Assembly: GCF_022844465.1 (NCBI RefSeq)
Contig: NZ_JALHLP010000007.1
Span: 62,001 to 126,000, forward strand
Origin: Bradyrhizobium sp.
GTDB taxonomy: Bacteria > Pseudomonadota > Alphaproteobacteria > Rhizobiales > Xanthobacteraceae
Direction: 5' to 3'
DNA: 64,000 nucleotides
Shown here: in pieces, positions 39,578 to 47,990 of the stretch
How the letters are laid out: the number at the start of each line of letters is the position of its first letter
How positions within the stretch are numbered: position 1 is the first letter of the stretch
Notes under the pieces: model-generated
What the model saw: the letters and a program-made list of their open reading frames with translations, nothing else
Databases searched by the model: none
Told to the model about the DNA's origin: nothing
Translations under genes and position numbers: made by a program

Positions 39578-40822
39578 ATGGGGCAAGCGGCGCCGCCCGC
39601 TTCAAGTCGCGAACCGGGATGTGGGGAAGTGACCGACATTGCAGAGACATCGATGCTGCGTCGCGCCGCGGGCGCGGAGGCGGAGGCACGCGGGTCCCCA
39701 GCCCTCGATGCTCTGAAGCCGCTTGCCCACGTATCGGCCGCCGCCTGGCGCGCGCTCTCCGAACGCGCCGCCGAGCCGAACGGTTATCATCTACCGGACT
39801 GGCAATTGGCGGTGAACGCTTCCGCGCGCGGCCGCACCGGCGCATCGGCGCTCGGCGCCTGGGATGACGCCGCCGGGCTTATCGGTCTCCTGCCGGTCAT
39901 CTCGTTGTGGCGCGCCTACCGGATTCCCCTGCCCGCTTTGGTCAACGCCGACCCCTACGGCACGCTTGGCACGCCGATGCTCGATCGCGACCGGGCGGAA
40001 GACGCGGTCGCCGACCTCCTGCAGCAGGCCCGCCGGGCCGGCGCGCACGCGCTGATCCTCCGCGCCACCGCGCTCGATGGCGCGGCCATGGCGGCGTTCA
40101 CGACGGTGCTGCGCGACGGCGGCATGGCGCCGGTGGTCCTGCACTCTTACCTGCGCGCCTGCCTCGAGGCCTCCGGCGACGCCGATGAATTGCTGCGCGA
40201 GGCGCTGGGCGCCAAGAAGCTGAAGGAGCTGCGGCGCCAGCGCAACCGCCTCGCCGAATCCGGCGCCGTCCGGTTCGAGATGGCGCGCGCGCCCGCCGAC
40301 ATCGCCGCCGCCATCGAAACCTTCCTGGCGCTGGAGGCGAGCGGCTGGAAAGGCCAGCGCGGCACCGCGCTTGGGAGCCACGAGGGCGACGCGACCTTCG
40401 TCCGCCGCGCTGTGATGGCTTTGGCGGAAACCGGCCAGTGCGAGATCGCAACCCTGCGCGCCGGCGAGACGCCGGTGGCCGCGGCGCTGGTGCTGCGGCA
40501 TCAGGACCGCGCCTTCTACTTCAAGCTCGGCGTCGACGAGCGCTTTGCGAAGTTCTCGCCCGGCGTGCAGCTGACGCTGGAGCTGACCCGGCATTTCTGC
40601 GCCGACCCGGCCATCGCCACCGTCGATTCCACCGCGAAACCCGGTCACCCCATGGTCAATCCGATCTGGCGCGGGCGGCTTGCGATCGGCGATGTGCTGA
40701 TCCCGCTGCGGCGGCGCGACCCGGTGGTCGCAATGATCCGCGCCACGCTCGCTTTGCGCAGCGCAATCCGAGCGCCGGCGCGCCGCCTGGTTCATCTCAT
40801 CAACAGGGGGCAATCCTCATGA
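39578..40822 (+). CDS. FemAB/BioF2-like GNAT acetyltransferase
   Basis: A 414-residue protein with a duplicated GNAT-like fold. Residues about 220-400 match the BioF2/FemAB-type acetyltransferase domain (ALGAKKLKELRRQRNRLAE, ASGWKGQRGTAL, FYFKLGVDERFAKFSPG). These enzymes transfer acyl or aminoacyl groups, for instance in polysaccharide or cell-envelope modification. ATG 39578 follows GGAAAAG. Its stop overlaps the start of the next gene (ATGA), so the two are translated together. Confidence 0.82.
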   Translation: MGQAAPPASSREPGCGEVTDIAETSMLRRAAGAEAEARGSPALDALKPLAHVSAAAWRALSERAAEPNGYHLPDWQLAVNASARGRTGASALGAWDDAAGLIGLLPVISLWRAYRIPLPALVNADPYGTLGTPMLDRDRAEDAVADLLQQARRAGAHALILRATALDGAAMAAFTTVLRDGGMAPVVLHSYLRACLEASGDADELLREALGAKKLKELRRQRNRLAESGAVRFEMARAPADIAAAIETFLALEASGWKGQRGTALGSHEGDATFVRRAVMALAETGQCEIATLRAGETPVAAALVLRHQDRAFYFKLGVDERFAKFSPGVQLTLELTRHFCADPAIATVDSTAKPGHPMVNPIWRGRLAIGDVLIPLRRRDPVVAMIRATLALRSAIRAPARRLVHLINRGQSS

Positions 40823-41763
40823 GCACGCATTTTGCTCCGGCGCCGTTGATCACGGCCGATCACGACGCGCTCCGCCGCGATTTTCCGCTCAGGCCGTTTG
40901 CGATCCGTCACCAGCTCGTTGGCCATCCGCTGCTGACGCTGTCACGGATCGCGCAGCTTGCCGCCGAGTTGCCGCGCGACCTGATCGAATACAATTCCGG
41001 CAAGGTCGCGATCAGCCAGGATCCGGACGCCATTGCCGCACTTGACCTTGACCCGGTCGAGGTGGTGACTCGGATCGAGACCGCCGGCGCCTGGATGGTG
41101 CTCAAGCGGGTCGAGAATTCGCCGCCCTACAAGGCGCTGCTTGAGGACGCGCTGCTGTCGGTCGCCCGCGCGCGCGGCTTCAACAGCCTGCTCGACGCCG
41201 GCTTCGAGCAGGTCGAGGGCTTTGTGTTCGTGTCCTCGCCGAATTCGACCACGCCGTTCCATCTCGACAGCGAGGACAATTTTTTCGTTCATCTCCACGG
41301 CGAGAAATTCTTCACGATCTTCGACAATGCCGACCGCATCATCGTCCCCGACGATGAGATCGAGCGCTCGATGACCAAGCACCGCAACCTCAAATACGAC
41401 GAGAGCTTCGCAGCACGCGGCCGCGAATTTCACCTGTTCGCGGGCGACGGCTGCTACGTGCCGTATCAATGGCCGCACTGGGTGCGCACGTCAGGCTCGT
41501 TCTCGATCTCGATGGCGATCACCTGGAAGACGCGCGAGGTGCGACGGCTGAACGACCTGCACTTCTTCAACTCGATGCTGCGCAGCATTGGCCTGCCGCA
41601 GCCGCCGCCCGGCAGGCAGCCGCTGCGCGACGCGTTCAAGCTGGCGTTCTATCGCGCGGTCACCACGGCGATCAGGCCGTTGCGCGCCTCGATGGCGATG
41701 CGCCCCCTGCTGCGGCGGATCGCGCTCGGCAAACGCGCGAACTACTATCTCAAGCGCGCGTGA
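40819..41763 (+). CDS. Cupin-like (JmjC-type) putative dioxygenase
   Basis: A 314-residue protein with a JmjC-like cupin core. The iron-binding HxD is in TPFHLDSEDNFFVHLHG, followed by KFFTIF and the distal His in VPYQWPHWV. This matches the HxD...H triad of Fe(II)/2-oxoglutarate oxygenases. A basic C-terminal region (RRIALGKRANYYLKRA) may bind membrane or nucleic acid. The start at 40819 overlaps the acetyltransferase stop by four bases. Activity and substrate are inferred only. Confidence 0.82.
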   Translation: MSTHFAPAPLITADHDALRRDFPLRPFAIRHQLVGHPLLTLSRIAQLAAELPRDLIEYNSGKVAISQDPDAIAALDLDPVEVVTRIETAGAWMVLKRVENSPPYKALLEDALLSVARARGFNSLLDAGFEQVEGFVFVSSPNSTTPFHLDSEDNFFVHLHGEKFFTIFDNADRIIVPDDEIERSMTKHRNLKYDESFAARGREFHLFAGDGCYVPYQWPHWVRTSGSFSISMAITWKTREVRRLNDLHFFNSMLRSIGLPQPPPGRQPLRDAFKLAFYRAVTTAIRPLRASMAMRPLLRRIALGKRANYYLKRA

Positions 41764-41791
41764 CCTGTAGCCCGGGGGCTACCTCATGCCT

Positions 41792-42430
41792 TCACTGCAA
41801 CGGCGAGTGCGGCGCGGGCAGCATGATGGTCGAGTGCATCTCGTCGAGAAAGGCCGGCGCCTTGCCGAGAAACTCCTGCCAGACCGGATCCTTCAGGGCG
41901 CTGGCCCGCGCCTCGGCGCGCGCATTCAGGCTGGGATAGGCCCAGATGTGGCAGGCCTCGTTGGGCTGACCCGCCTCGGTCTGCCAGAGGCCGACGATCT
42001 TGGAGTGTTTCTCGCGCGCCGGCAGCACCGCGGTGAACGCGTCGAGCCACTGCTTCAGGCCGCCGGCGGGCTTGCCGCGGTAGTTGCGCAGTTCATAGAA
42101 ATTGCCTGATGACGCCGGCGCGACCGGCGGCCGAACCGCAGTCATCAGGCGGACTTCCTGACGGACCAGCAGCGGACGGATCAGCGGCACATACTCGCCG
42201 GTCCAGCGCGGGTTTTTGGCCAGTTCGGCGCGCATCCGCGCCCGGGTCTCGAAATCGCTGTAGCTCCACATATGCAGGACCTGGTTGAGCGGCCCGATCT
42301 CGGTCGACCAATAGCCCTCCAGCTTGCCGTAATCGTCCTTGCGGATGTCGCGCGACACCGTGCTCGCCGCTTTCACCATGTCGCCGAGCGTGCCGGGCTT
42401 CACGGTGTAGGTTCGCAGTTCGTAGATCAT
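41792..42430 (-). CDS. NIPSNAP family protein
   Basis: A 212-residue cytoplasmic protein with two NIPSNAP (ferredoxin-like) repeats. The first begins MIYELRTYTVKPGTLGDMV, the second NFYELRNYRGKPAGGLKQW. Each holds an HxW-type segment (LHMWSYSDFETRAR and CHIWAYPSLNARAEAR). GGGGAG precedes ATG 42430. The function of bacterial members is poorly known. It is followed, reading from the right, by nothing else in the operon; the DsbA-like gene upstream has its own ribosome site. Confidence 0.88.
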   Translation of the reverse strand: MIYELRTYTVKPGTLGDMVKAASTVSRDIRKDDYGKLEGYWSTEIGPLNQVLHMWSYSDFETRARMRAELAKNPRWTGEYVPLIRPLLVRQEVRLMTAVRPPVAPASSGNFYELRNYRGKPAGGLKQWLDAFTAVLPAREKHSKIVGLWQTEAGQPNEACHIWAYPSLNARAEARASALKDPVWQEFLGKAPAFLDEMHSTIMLPAPHSPLQ

Positions 42431-42503
42431 GACGTCTCCCCGAGGTTTTCTTGTTGTTGGTTTCGCCATCGTCCCGCAGAGGCGACGAAGGATATCGAAG
42501 CGG

Positions 42504-43169
42504 CTACTCCGCCGCCTGGGCGTTGATCTCGCCGGACACCTCACGAATGGCGCGGGCGAGCTGCTCGGCAGGCTGCGCGCCGGACACCGCGTATTTCTGC
42601 GCGAACACGAAGGTCGGCACCCCCGAGATTCCCTTCTCGGCGGCTTCCTGCGCCTGGCCGGAGACCAGCGCGACATCCGCATCGGTCGCAAGCCGCTTGC
42701 GCATCTCGTCGGCATCGAGGCCGATATCGGCCGCCGCCTGCACCAGTACGTCGACATCGGTCAGATCGCCGCCGTCGCGGAAGTACAACTCCATCAGCCG
42801 CTGCTTCATCTCGCCGGACTTGCCCTCGGCCTCGGCCCAATGGATCAGCCGGTGGCAGTCGATGGTGTTGGGCTGGCGCTTCACGAGCTCGGGCCGGTAG
42901 TTCAACCCCTCCTCCTGCGCGGCGGCGACGACGCGGCCGGCAATGCCCTTGTAGGCTTCGACCGAGCCGAACTTGGCGGTGAGGTATTCGTCGCGGCTGA
43001 TGCCCTCGCGCGGCACCCAGTTGTTCAGAAAGAACGGCCGCCACCGCACCTCCACGGGAACGTCAGGCACCAGCGCCAGCGCGTTCTCGATCCGCCGCTT
43101 GCCGATATAGCACCACGGGCACACCACGTCGGAGACGATGTCGATCTTCAGCGGTTTCAGGGCGGTCAT
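42504..43169 (-). CDS. DsbA family oxidoreductase (FrnE-like)
   Basis: A 221-residue thioredoxin-fold protein with an active site CPWC in IVSDVVCPWCYIGKRR and a cis-Pro loop GVPTFVF. No leader is present, so it is cytosolic, as in the FrnE subgroup, which handles small-molecule or protein thiols. ATG 43169 follows GAGGAG; the open frame further upstream lacks family similarity. It precedes the NIPSNAP gene on the same strand, 73 bases away. Confidence 0.9.
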   Translation of the reverse strand: MTALKPLKIDIVSDVVCPWCYIGKRRIENALALVPDVPVEVRWRPFFLNNWVPREGISRDEYLTAKFGSVEAYKGIAGRVVAAAQEEGLNYRPELVKRQPNTIDCHRLIHWAEAEGKSGEMKQRLMELYFRDGGDLTDVDVLVQAAADIGLDADEMRKRLATDADVALVSGQAQEAAEKGISGVPTFVFAQKYAVSGAQPAEQLARAIREVSGEINAQAAE

Positions 43170-43336
43170 CGGCGTCTCCTCGGGTAACAGAGGACGCCCA
43201 GAATAAGCCGAATGCGCCATCACACAAGGCCGCCGCCTGCATGCCTCGCATCCCCTGATTTCGCCGGGGCGGGCAATGACCGCTACTTCATGCCAGAGGG
43301 AAGCCCTCGACTTGCGCCATCTCCACCGAGCGGACG

Positions 43337-44041
43337 CTAGGGCGCCAGATATTGCAGGAGCCTTGGATCGTTACGAACCTCCTGCGCCGATCCCGAGATC
43401 GCGACCCTGCCACGGTCGAGAACCAAGGCCCGGTCCGCGACGCGTAACGCGAGGTCGAGATGCTGTTCCACGATCACGATGGCGATGTCCCTGGCCAGCA
43501 GGATCAGCCGTTCGGTGATTTCCTCAATCACCCCGATCCAGACCCCCTCCGTCGGCTCGTCCAGCAACAACACCCGCGGGTTAGCCAGCAAGGCGCGGCC
43601 GATCGCGAGCATCTTGCGTTCGCCGCCGGACAGTGTGCCCGCCACCTGGTCCATCCGCTGGCCGAGTTTTGGGAATGTCTCCAGTACGCGATTGACGGCC
43701 TGGCTGTCGCGGTTGGTCAGCGCGCCGACGGCGAGGTTATCCCGCACCGAAAGCCGCCCGAACACCGCGTGCTCCTGCGGCACATATCCCAGTCCGAGGC
43801 GAACACGCTGCTCAGTCGGCAATTGTCCGACACTGCGCGCGTCTAGCGTCACGGAACCTCCCAGCAGCGGCAGTTCGCCGATGATCGCCTTCATCAGCGT
43901 GGTCTTGCCGGCGCCGTTGCGGCCAAGGATGGCGACGCCGCCGCGCCAGGGAACCTGGATGCTGACATCGAACAGGACCTGGCTTCGGCCGTAGCCGGCC
44001 TCGACATTCCGGATATCGAGATAGGCGCTCTCGTTAGACAC
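43337..44041 (-). CDS. Branched-chain/amide ABC transporter ATPase (LivF/UrtE-like)
   Basis: A 234-residue cytoplasmic ATPase with Walker A GRNGAGKTT, signature LSGGERK and Walker B LLLDEPTEGV. GTG 44041 lies inside the end of the preceding ATPase gene (8-base overlap), so the two are translated in step. It is the last gene of the operon and drives uptake with the LivG-like partner. The LSGGE signature and the position support a LivF/UrtE assignment over other ABC types. Confidence 0.92.
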   Translation of the reverse strand: MSNESAYLDIRNVEAGYGRSQVLFDVSIQVPWRGGVAILGRNGAGKTTLMKAIIGELPLLGGSVTLDARSVGQLPTEQRVRLGLGYVPQEHAVFGRLSVRDNLAVGALTNRDSQAVNRVLETFPKLGQRMDQVAGTLSGGERKMLAIGRALLANPRVLLLDEPTEGVWIGVIEEITERLILLARDIAIVIVEQHLDLALRVADRALVLDRGRVAISGSAQEVRNDPRLLQYLAP

Positions 44042-44768
44042 GGCGCAGATAGACCTCCTGGACCTGGGCACTGGACTGGATGTGCTGAACCGAACCGGAA
44101 TCCAGCACGCTTCCCTGGTCGAGTACGGTCAGCCGGTCGCAGATGTCGCGAATGAAATCGAGATCATGCTCGACAATGACAAGGGAGCAGCGCTTCTTGA
44201 TAGGCTGCAGCAGTTCACCGGTAACCCGTCGCTCCTCGAGGCTCATGCCGCCGGTCGGTTCATCCAGCAGCAGAAGCCGCGGCTCGCCAGCCAGCGCCAT
44301 CGCGATCTCGAGCCACTGCTGCTGGCCGTGCGAGAGCGCGGAAGCCGGATCCGCCGCACGGTCCGCCAAACGGAATTGCTCGAGCATGGCCATGGCGCGG
44401 TCGTGCAGGATCCCACGGGTGCGTGAGAACACCAGCCGGGGCAACGATGTCTGAGCCTGCAGCGCCAGCAGGATGTTGTCATACAACGTCAGTGCCGGCA
44501 GGATGCTGGTGATCTGGAACTTGAGGCTCATGCCCTTGCGGGCCCGCTCGGCGGGCGAGGCTTGCGAAATGTCGTGGCCGCCAAACCTGACCGAACCCGA
44601 TGTCGGTATCTCGGCGCCGGCGACGCATTTCATCAGCGTGCTCTTGCCCGATCCGTTGGGCCCGATCAAACCGTGGAATTCGTTCTCCGCGATGGTGAGA
44701 TCGGCGCCGTTCAGGGCTGTCAGCTTGCCGAATATCTTGACCAGGCCCCGCGCTTCAAGAAGAGCCAC
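44034..44768 (-). CDS. Branched-chain/amide ABC transporter ATPase (LivG/UrtD-like)
   Basis: A 244-residue ATPase with Walker A GPNGSGKST, the unusual signature LSHGQQQWLEIAMAL and Walker B LLLLDEPTGGMS. The LSHGQ...WLEI form is typical of UrtD of urea/short-amide transporters. GTG 44768 overlaps the livM-like gene by 14 bases. The extended frame upstream is an artefact of the overlap. It pairs with the LivF-like ATPase beneath the two permeases. Confidence 0.92.
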   Translation of the reverse strand: MALLEARGLVKIFGKLTALNGADLTIAENEFHGLIGPNGSGKSTLMKCVAGAEIPTSGSVRFGGHDISQASPAERARKGMSLKFQITSILPALTLYDNILLALQAQTSLPRLVFSRTRGILHDRAMAMLEQFRLADRAADPASALSHGQQQWLEIAMALAGEPRLLLLDEPTGGMSLEERRVTGELLQPIKKRCSLVIVEHDLDFIRDICDRLTVLDQGSVLDSGSVQHIQSSAQVQEVYLRRV

Positions 44769-45804
44769 GATCGGCCTTCCCGGGCGGTCGGCCGAAATCG
44801 CCGACGCGCTCGCGCTCGCTGAGGACCAGGCTGACCAGGCCGGCGGGACGAAACAGGATAACCAGCAACAGCAGCATGCCGAGGATGATCGGCCAGATGT
44901 CCTGGTAGCTGTCCGACAGCCAGAAGCTGACCGCCTCGATCGCAATCGTGCCGATCACCGCTCCGATCAGCGTGCCCGAGCCGCCGAACAAGACGTAGAG
45001 CACGACCTGCGTCGATATCACCACGCCGAGCATGTTTGGCCACACGAAACCTTCATGAAATGCAAAGAGACTGCCGGCGAGGCCGGCGATAGCACCAGCG
45101 AAAGAAAAGATGATCGCCTTGATCCGCTGCACCTGGTAGCCGAAGAAGGCGATGCGTTGCTCGTTCTCGCGCAAACCTGCCAGCGCGAGACCAAACTGCG
45201 ATCGCACCAGGAAGCGGCACAGCAGATAAACGAGCAGGAGGATGCCCAGCACAAGGTAATAGTAGACCGGCCCCTCGGTGATATCGTAGCTGCCGAGATT
45301 CATCTGCGGAATCGATGGAATGCCGTTCTGGCCTCCGAGATAGTACCAGCCCCGCGCCACGCGATCCGCCGCATATGACCCGGTGAGTGTGCCGAGGGAA
45401 ACAAAGATCACGCTGGACGGATGACGGCCAAGCAGCAGAAAGCCGCCGAGCAGCAGCGCGAAGGCGAATCCGATCAACAGGCCGGCCGGCAATACCAGCA
45501 GGATCGACGTGACGCCGAGATCGCGGGCGAGCAACGCGACACCATATCCCGCCGTTCCGAAGAATACCGCCTGTCCGAAGCTCATGATCCCGGCGTATCC
45601 CCACACCAGGTCGAACGAGAGCGCGAACAGGCAGAGGATCAGGACCCGCGTGGCGTAGATCGTCAGATAGTCCTTGAGCACGAACGGCAGCAGCAGGCCG
45701 GTCACCAGAACCACGATTTCAATAAGCGGCAGCACCTGCCACCGGCGCGAGCGGTGGGCGCCCAGCGAAAGCTTCGCCGTCGTCGTCTGCGTCGTGTCCG
45801 TCAT
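44755..45804 (-). CDS. Branched-chain/amide ABC transporter permease (LivM/UrtC-like)
   Basis: A 349-residue inner-membrane permease with about ten helices and the family loops WGYAGIMSFGQAVFFG and GLRENEQRIAFFGYQ. It is paired with the LivH-like permease at 47099-47956. ATG 45804 gives the natural start; the longer frame carries a few upstream residues only. It lies between the binding-protein gene and the ATPase genes, all co-directional. Confidence 0.93.
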   Translation of the reverse strand: MTDTTQTTTAKLSLGAHRSRRWQVLPLIEIVVLVTGLLLPFVLKDYLTIYATRVLILCLFALSFDLVWGYAGIMSFGQAVFFGTAGYGVALLARDLGVTSILLVLPAGLLIGFAFALLLGGFLLLGRHPSSVIFVSLGTLTGSYAADRVARGWYYLGGQNGIPSIPQMNLGSYDITEGPVYYYLVLGILLLVYLLCRFLVRSQFGLALAGLRENEQRIAFFGYQVQRIKAIIFSFAGAIAGLAGSLFAFHEGFVWPNMLGVVISTQVVLYVLFGGSGTLIGAVIGTIAIEAVSFWLSDSYQDIWPIILGMLLLLVILFRPAGLVSLVLSERERVGDFGRPPGKADRGSS

Positions 45805-45873
45805 CGGTCTGTCAGCGGCCTCGCAGGTCTTGCCGCGCCGCATGACCGGCGCTGTGTCACGCTCAGCATTGCG

Positions 45874-47094
45874 CTAGCATTCCTTGGGATCGACCATGCC
45901 GGCGCTGCGGGCGACGATCTCATACTTGCCGCCCTTGGAGACCGCCGTATACATCTTCATCTTGCAGTGCCGCTTGCCGGGGACCATTTCCGCGGGGCCA
46001 CCGGGGCCCTCCGCGATCTTCGCGCGATCCAGCGCAGCGGCGACCGCGTCGCGATCGATCTTTCCGGCCTCCTTGACCGCCGCTTCCCATAGCTTGAGGC
46101 CCCGATAGGCGCCGGTCGCAGCACTTCCGGCGGCAAACAGGAATGTACCCGGGAACTGTTTCTCATAGGCCGCCTGAATCTTGGCGCTGAACGGATCTTC
46201 CGGCGTGATCGCCTTGAAATAATCAAGACAACTCGCAAGTCCTTCAATCTCCGCAGCCTGGTTGATGTTGAGCGTATTCTCATCGTAGTAGACGCAGGCC
46301 AGCCGGCCGCCGTTCTTGAGGAATCCCGCTTCGTAAAGCTGCTTGAAGAACGGCCCTACCCCTGGCGGGATCACGGTGTTGAACACCACGTCGACCTTGT
46401 TGGAAACGACCCGGTTCACCGTGGCGCTGAAGTCGATCTGGTCAAGCGGGTAGTATTCCTCAAAGACCACTTCGCCGCCGTTGGCCTCGATCACCTTGCG
46501 CGCGTAGACATTCAGGGTGTGAGGCCAGACGTAGTTGGCGCTCGGCAGCGCGAAGCGCTTGCCGCCGTTCTTGATCAGCCAGGGAATGAACTCGTCGCAC
46601 TGCTGCGCCGGCGTCGGCCCGGTGCAGAACAGGTAGGGCGTGCACTCCTTGCCTTCGTACAGCTGCGGATAGATGTACAGCGTCCTGCCGCGCGCGACAA
46701 TGACGTCCTTGATGGCGTTGCGCATCGAACTGGTGATACCCCCCAGCACGAGATCGACTTTGTCGCGCTGAATCAGCTTGCGGACGTTGCCGACCGCGAC
46801 CGACTCATTCGACGCGGTGTCCTCGATGAACAGTTCCAGCGGACGGCCGAGCAATCCGCCGGCGTCGTTGATTTCCTTGACCACCATTCTCGCGACATTG
46901 GCGTTGGCGTTCCCGGCGTAGCCGATCGGGCCGGTCAGATCGGTTGCGACGCCGACCTTGATCGGGCCTGCCTGCGCGTTCGCCCAGTCGGGACGAATGA
47001 CCCAACTGCCGACGCCGGTGGCGAGAGCGGTGCTGGCAAAGGCGAAATTGGAGAGAAACCGCCGGCGGCTGGGATTGTTGCGGTGGTTGGACAT
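45874..47094 (-). CDS. Amide/branched-chain ABC transporter substrate-binding protein
   Basis: A 406-residue periplasmic receptor with a twin-arginine leader (RRRFLSNFAFAST, ending near ANAQA). The mature part starts IKVGVATDLTGPIGYAG, and its YPQLYEGKECTPYLFCTG and SANYVWPHT segments resemble UrtA/AmiC-type amide or urea receptors more than LivK. It lies directly after the LivH-like gene (4-base gap) and feeds the permeases. With the nearby amidase, an amide ligand is likely but not proven. Confidence 0.9.
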   Translation of the reverse strand: MSNHRNNPSRRRFLSNFAFASTALATGVGSWVIRPDWANAQAGPIKVGVATDLTGPIGYAGNANANVARMVVKEINDAGGLLGRPLELFIEDTASNESVAVGNVRKLIQRDKVDLVLGGITSSMRNAIKDVIVARGRTLYIYPQLYEGKECTPYLFCTGPTPAQQCDEFIPWLIKNGGKRFALPSANYVWPHTLNVYARKVIEANGGEVVFEEYYPLDQIDFSATVNRVVSNKVDVVFNTVIPPGVGPFFKQLYEAGFLKNGGRLACVYYDENTLNINQAAEIEGLASCLDYFKAITPEDPFSAKIQAAYEKQFPGTFLFAAGSAATGAYRGLKLWEAAVKEAGKIDRDAVAAALDRAKIAEGPGGPAEMVPGKRHCKMKMYTAVSKGGKYEIVARSAGMVDPKEC

Positions 47095-47098
47095 CTAG

Positions 47099-47956
47099 CT
47101 AGACCCCTCTTGCTGAAACCAGGCCTTGCGGCCGAAACTTGATGAAGATGATGGCGAGGACGAACACCAGGACGTCGGCGATCACGGGCGGCATGACCCA
47201 GGGCAGTGCGGCAGCGAGCGTTCCGATCACGCCGGCGCCCGCGACCGGCCCCGCGAACGATCCGATCCCGCCGACCATGACGGCGACGAACCCCTGGATC
47301 AGGAAACGCAGGCCGAGATCCGCAAACAGCGAGAACACCGGCACGATCAACGCACCCGCAAGCCCCGCCAGTGCGGCACCGAATGCAAAGGTGGCGCCAT
47401 AGATCGCGCTGGTGGAAATGCCCGACGCCCGGGCGAGCGCCGGATTCTCCAGCGACGCCCGAATTCGCAAGCCGAAGGCGGTGCGCGCGAGCAGCAGATA
47501 ACTGCCGATCATCACGAGGGCGGTGATGAGAACAATGACCAGCCGCCAGGTGGCGAAGTGCATGGTCCCGATATTGACCGAGCCTCCGAGCGGCTCCGGG
47601 ACCGACAGATACAGCCCGCCAATCAAGCCGCGGACGATCTCGCGAATGATGAGTCCCAGCGCGTAGGTGCCCAGCATCGCCACGATGGGCGCCGCGTAGA
47701 ACCGCCGGACGATCGATCGTTCCAGGACAAATCCCAGCGCGCCGACGACAAAGGGCGCAGCCAGCATTCCGAGCCAGACCGGCAGGCCCGCGCTGTGGAC
47801 GACATAGGTGACGTAGGCGCCGAGCAGGACGAACTCACCCTGGGCGAAGTTGAAGATGCCCATCATGCTGGCGATGATTCCGAGCCCCAGCACGACCAGG
47901 ACGACGATCGCGCCGAAACTCAGGATCTCGAACAGTGCGACGAACAGGTTATCCAT
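47099..47956 (-). CDS. Branched-chain/amide ABC transporter permease (LivH/UrtB-like)
   Basis: A 285-residue permease with about eight helices, the FNFAQGEFVLLGAYV loop and GGIGSFAGPVAGAGVIGTL near the end, both diagnostic of LivH/UrtB. Its start (ATG 47956) is 34 bases after the amidase stop and its stop is four bases before the binding-protein start, placing it firmly in the operon. Confidence 0.93.
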   Translation of the reverse strand: MDNLFVALFEILSFGAIVVLVVLGLGIIASMMGIFNFAQGEFVLLGAYVTYVVHSAGLPVWLGMLAAPFVVGALGFVLERSIVRRFYAAPIVAMLGTYALGLIIREIVRGLIGGLYLSVPEPLGGSVNIGTMHFATWRLVIVLITALVMIGSYLLLARTAFGLRIRASLENPALARASGISTSAIYGATFAFGAALAGLAGALIVPVFSLFADLGLRFLIQGFVAVMVGGIGSFAGPVAGAGVIGTLAAALPWVMPPVIADVLVFVLAIIFIKFRPQGLVSARGV

Positions 47957-47990
47957 CTGGCATCACCGGCACCCTCGGACGTTCAGCGGC

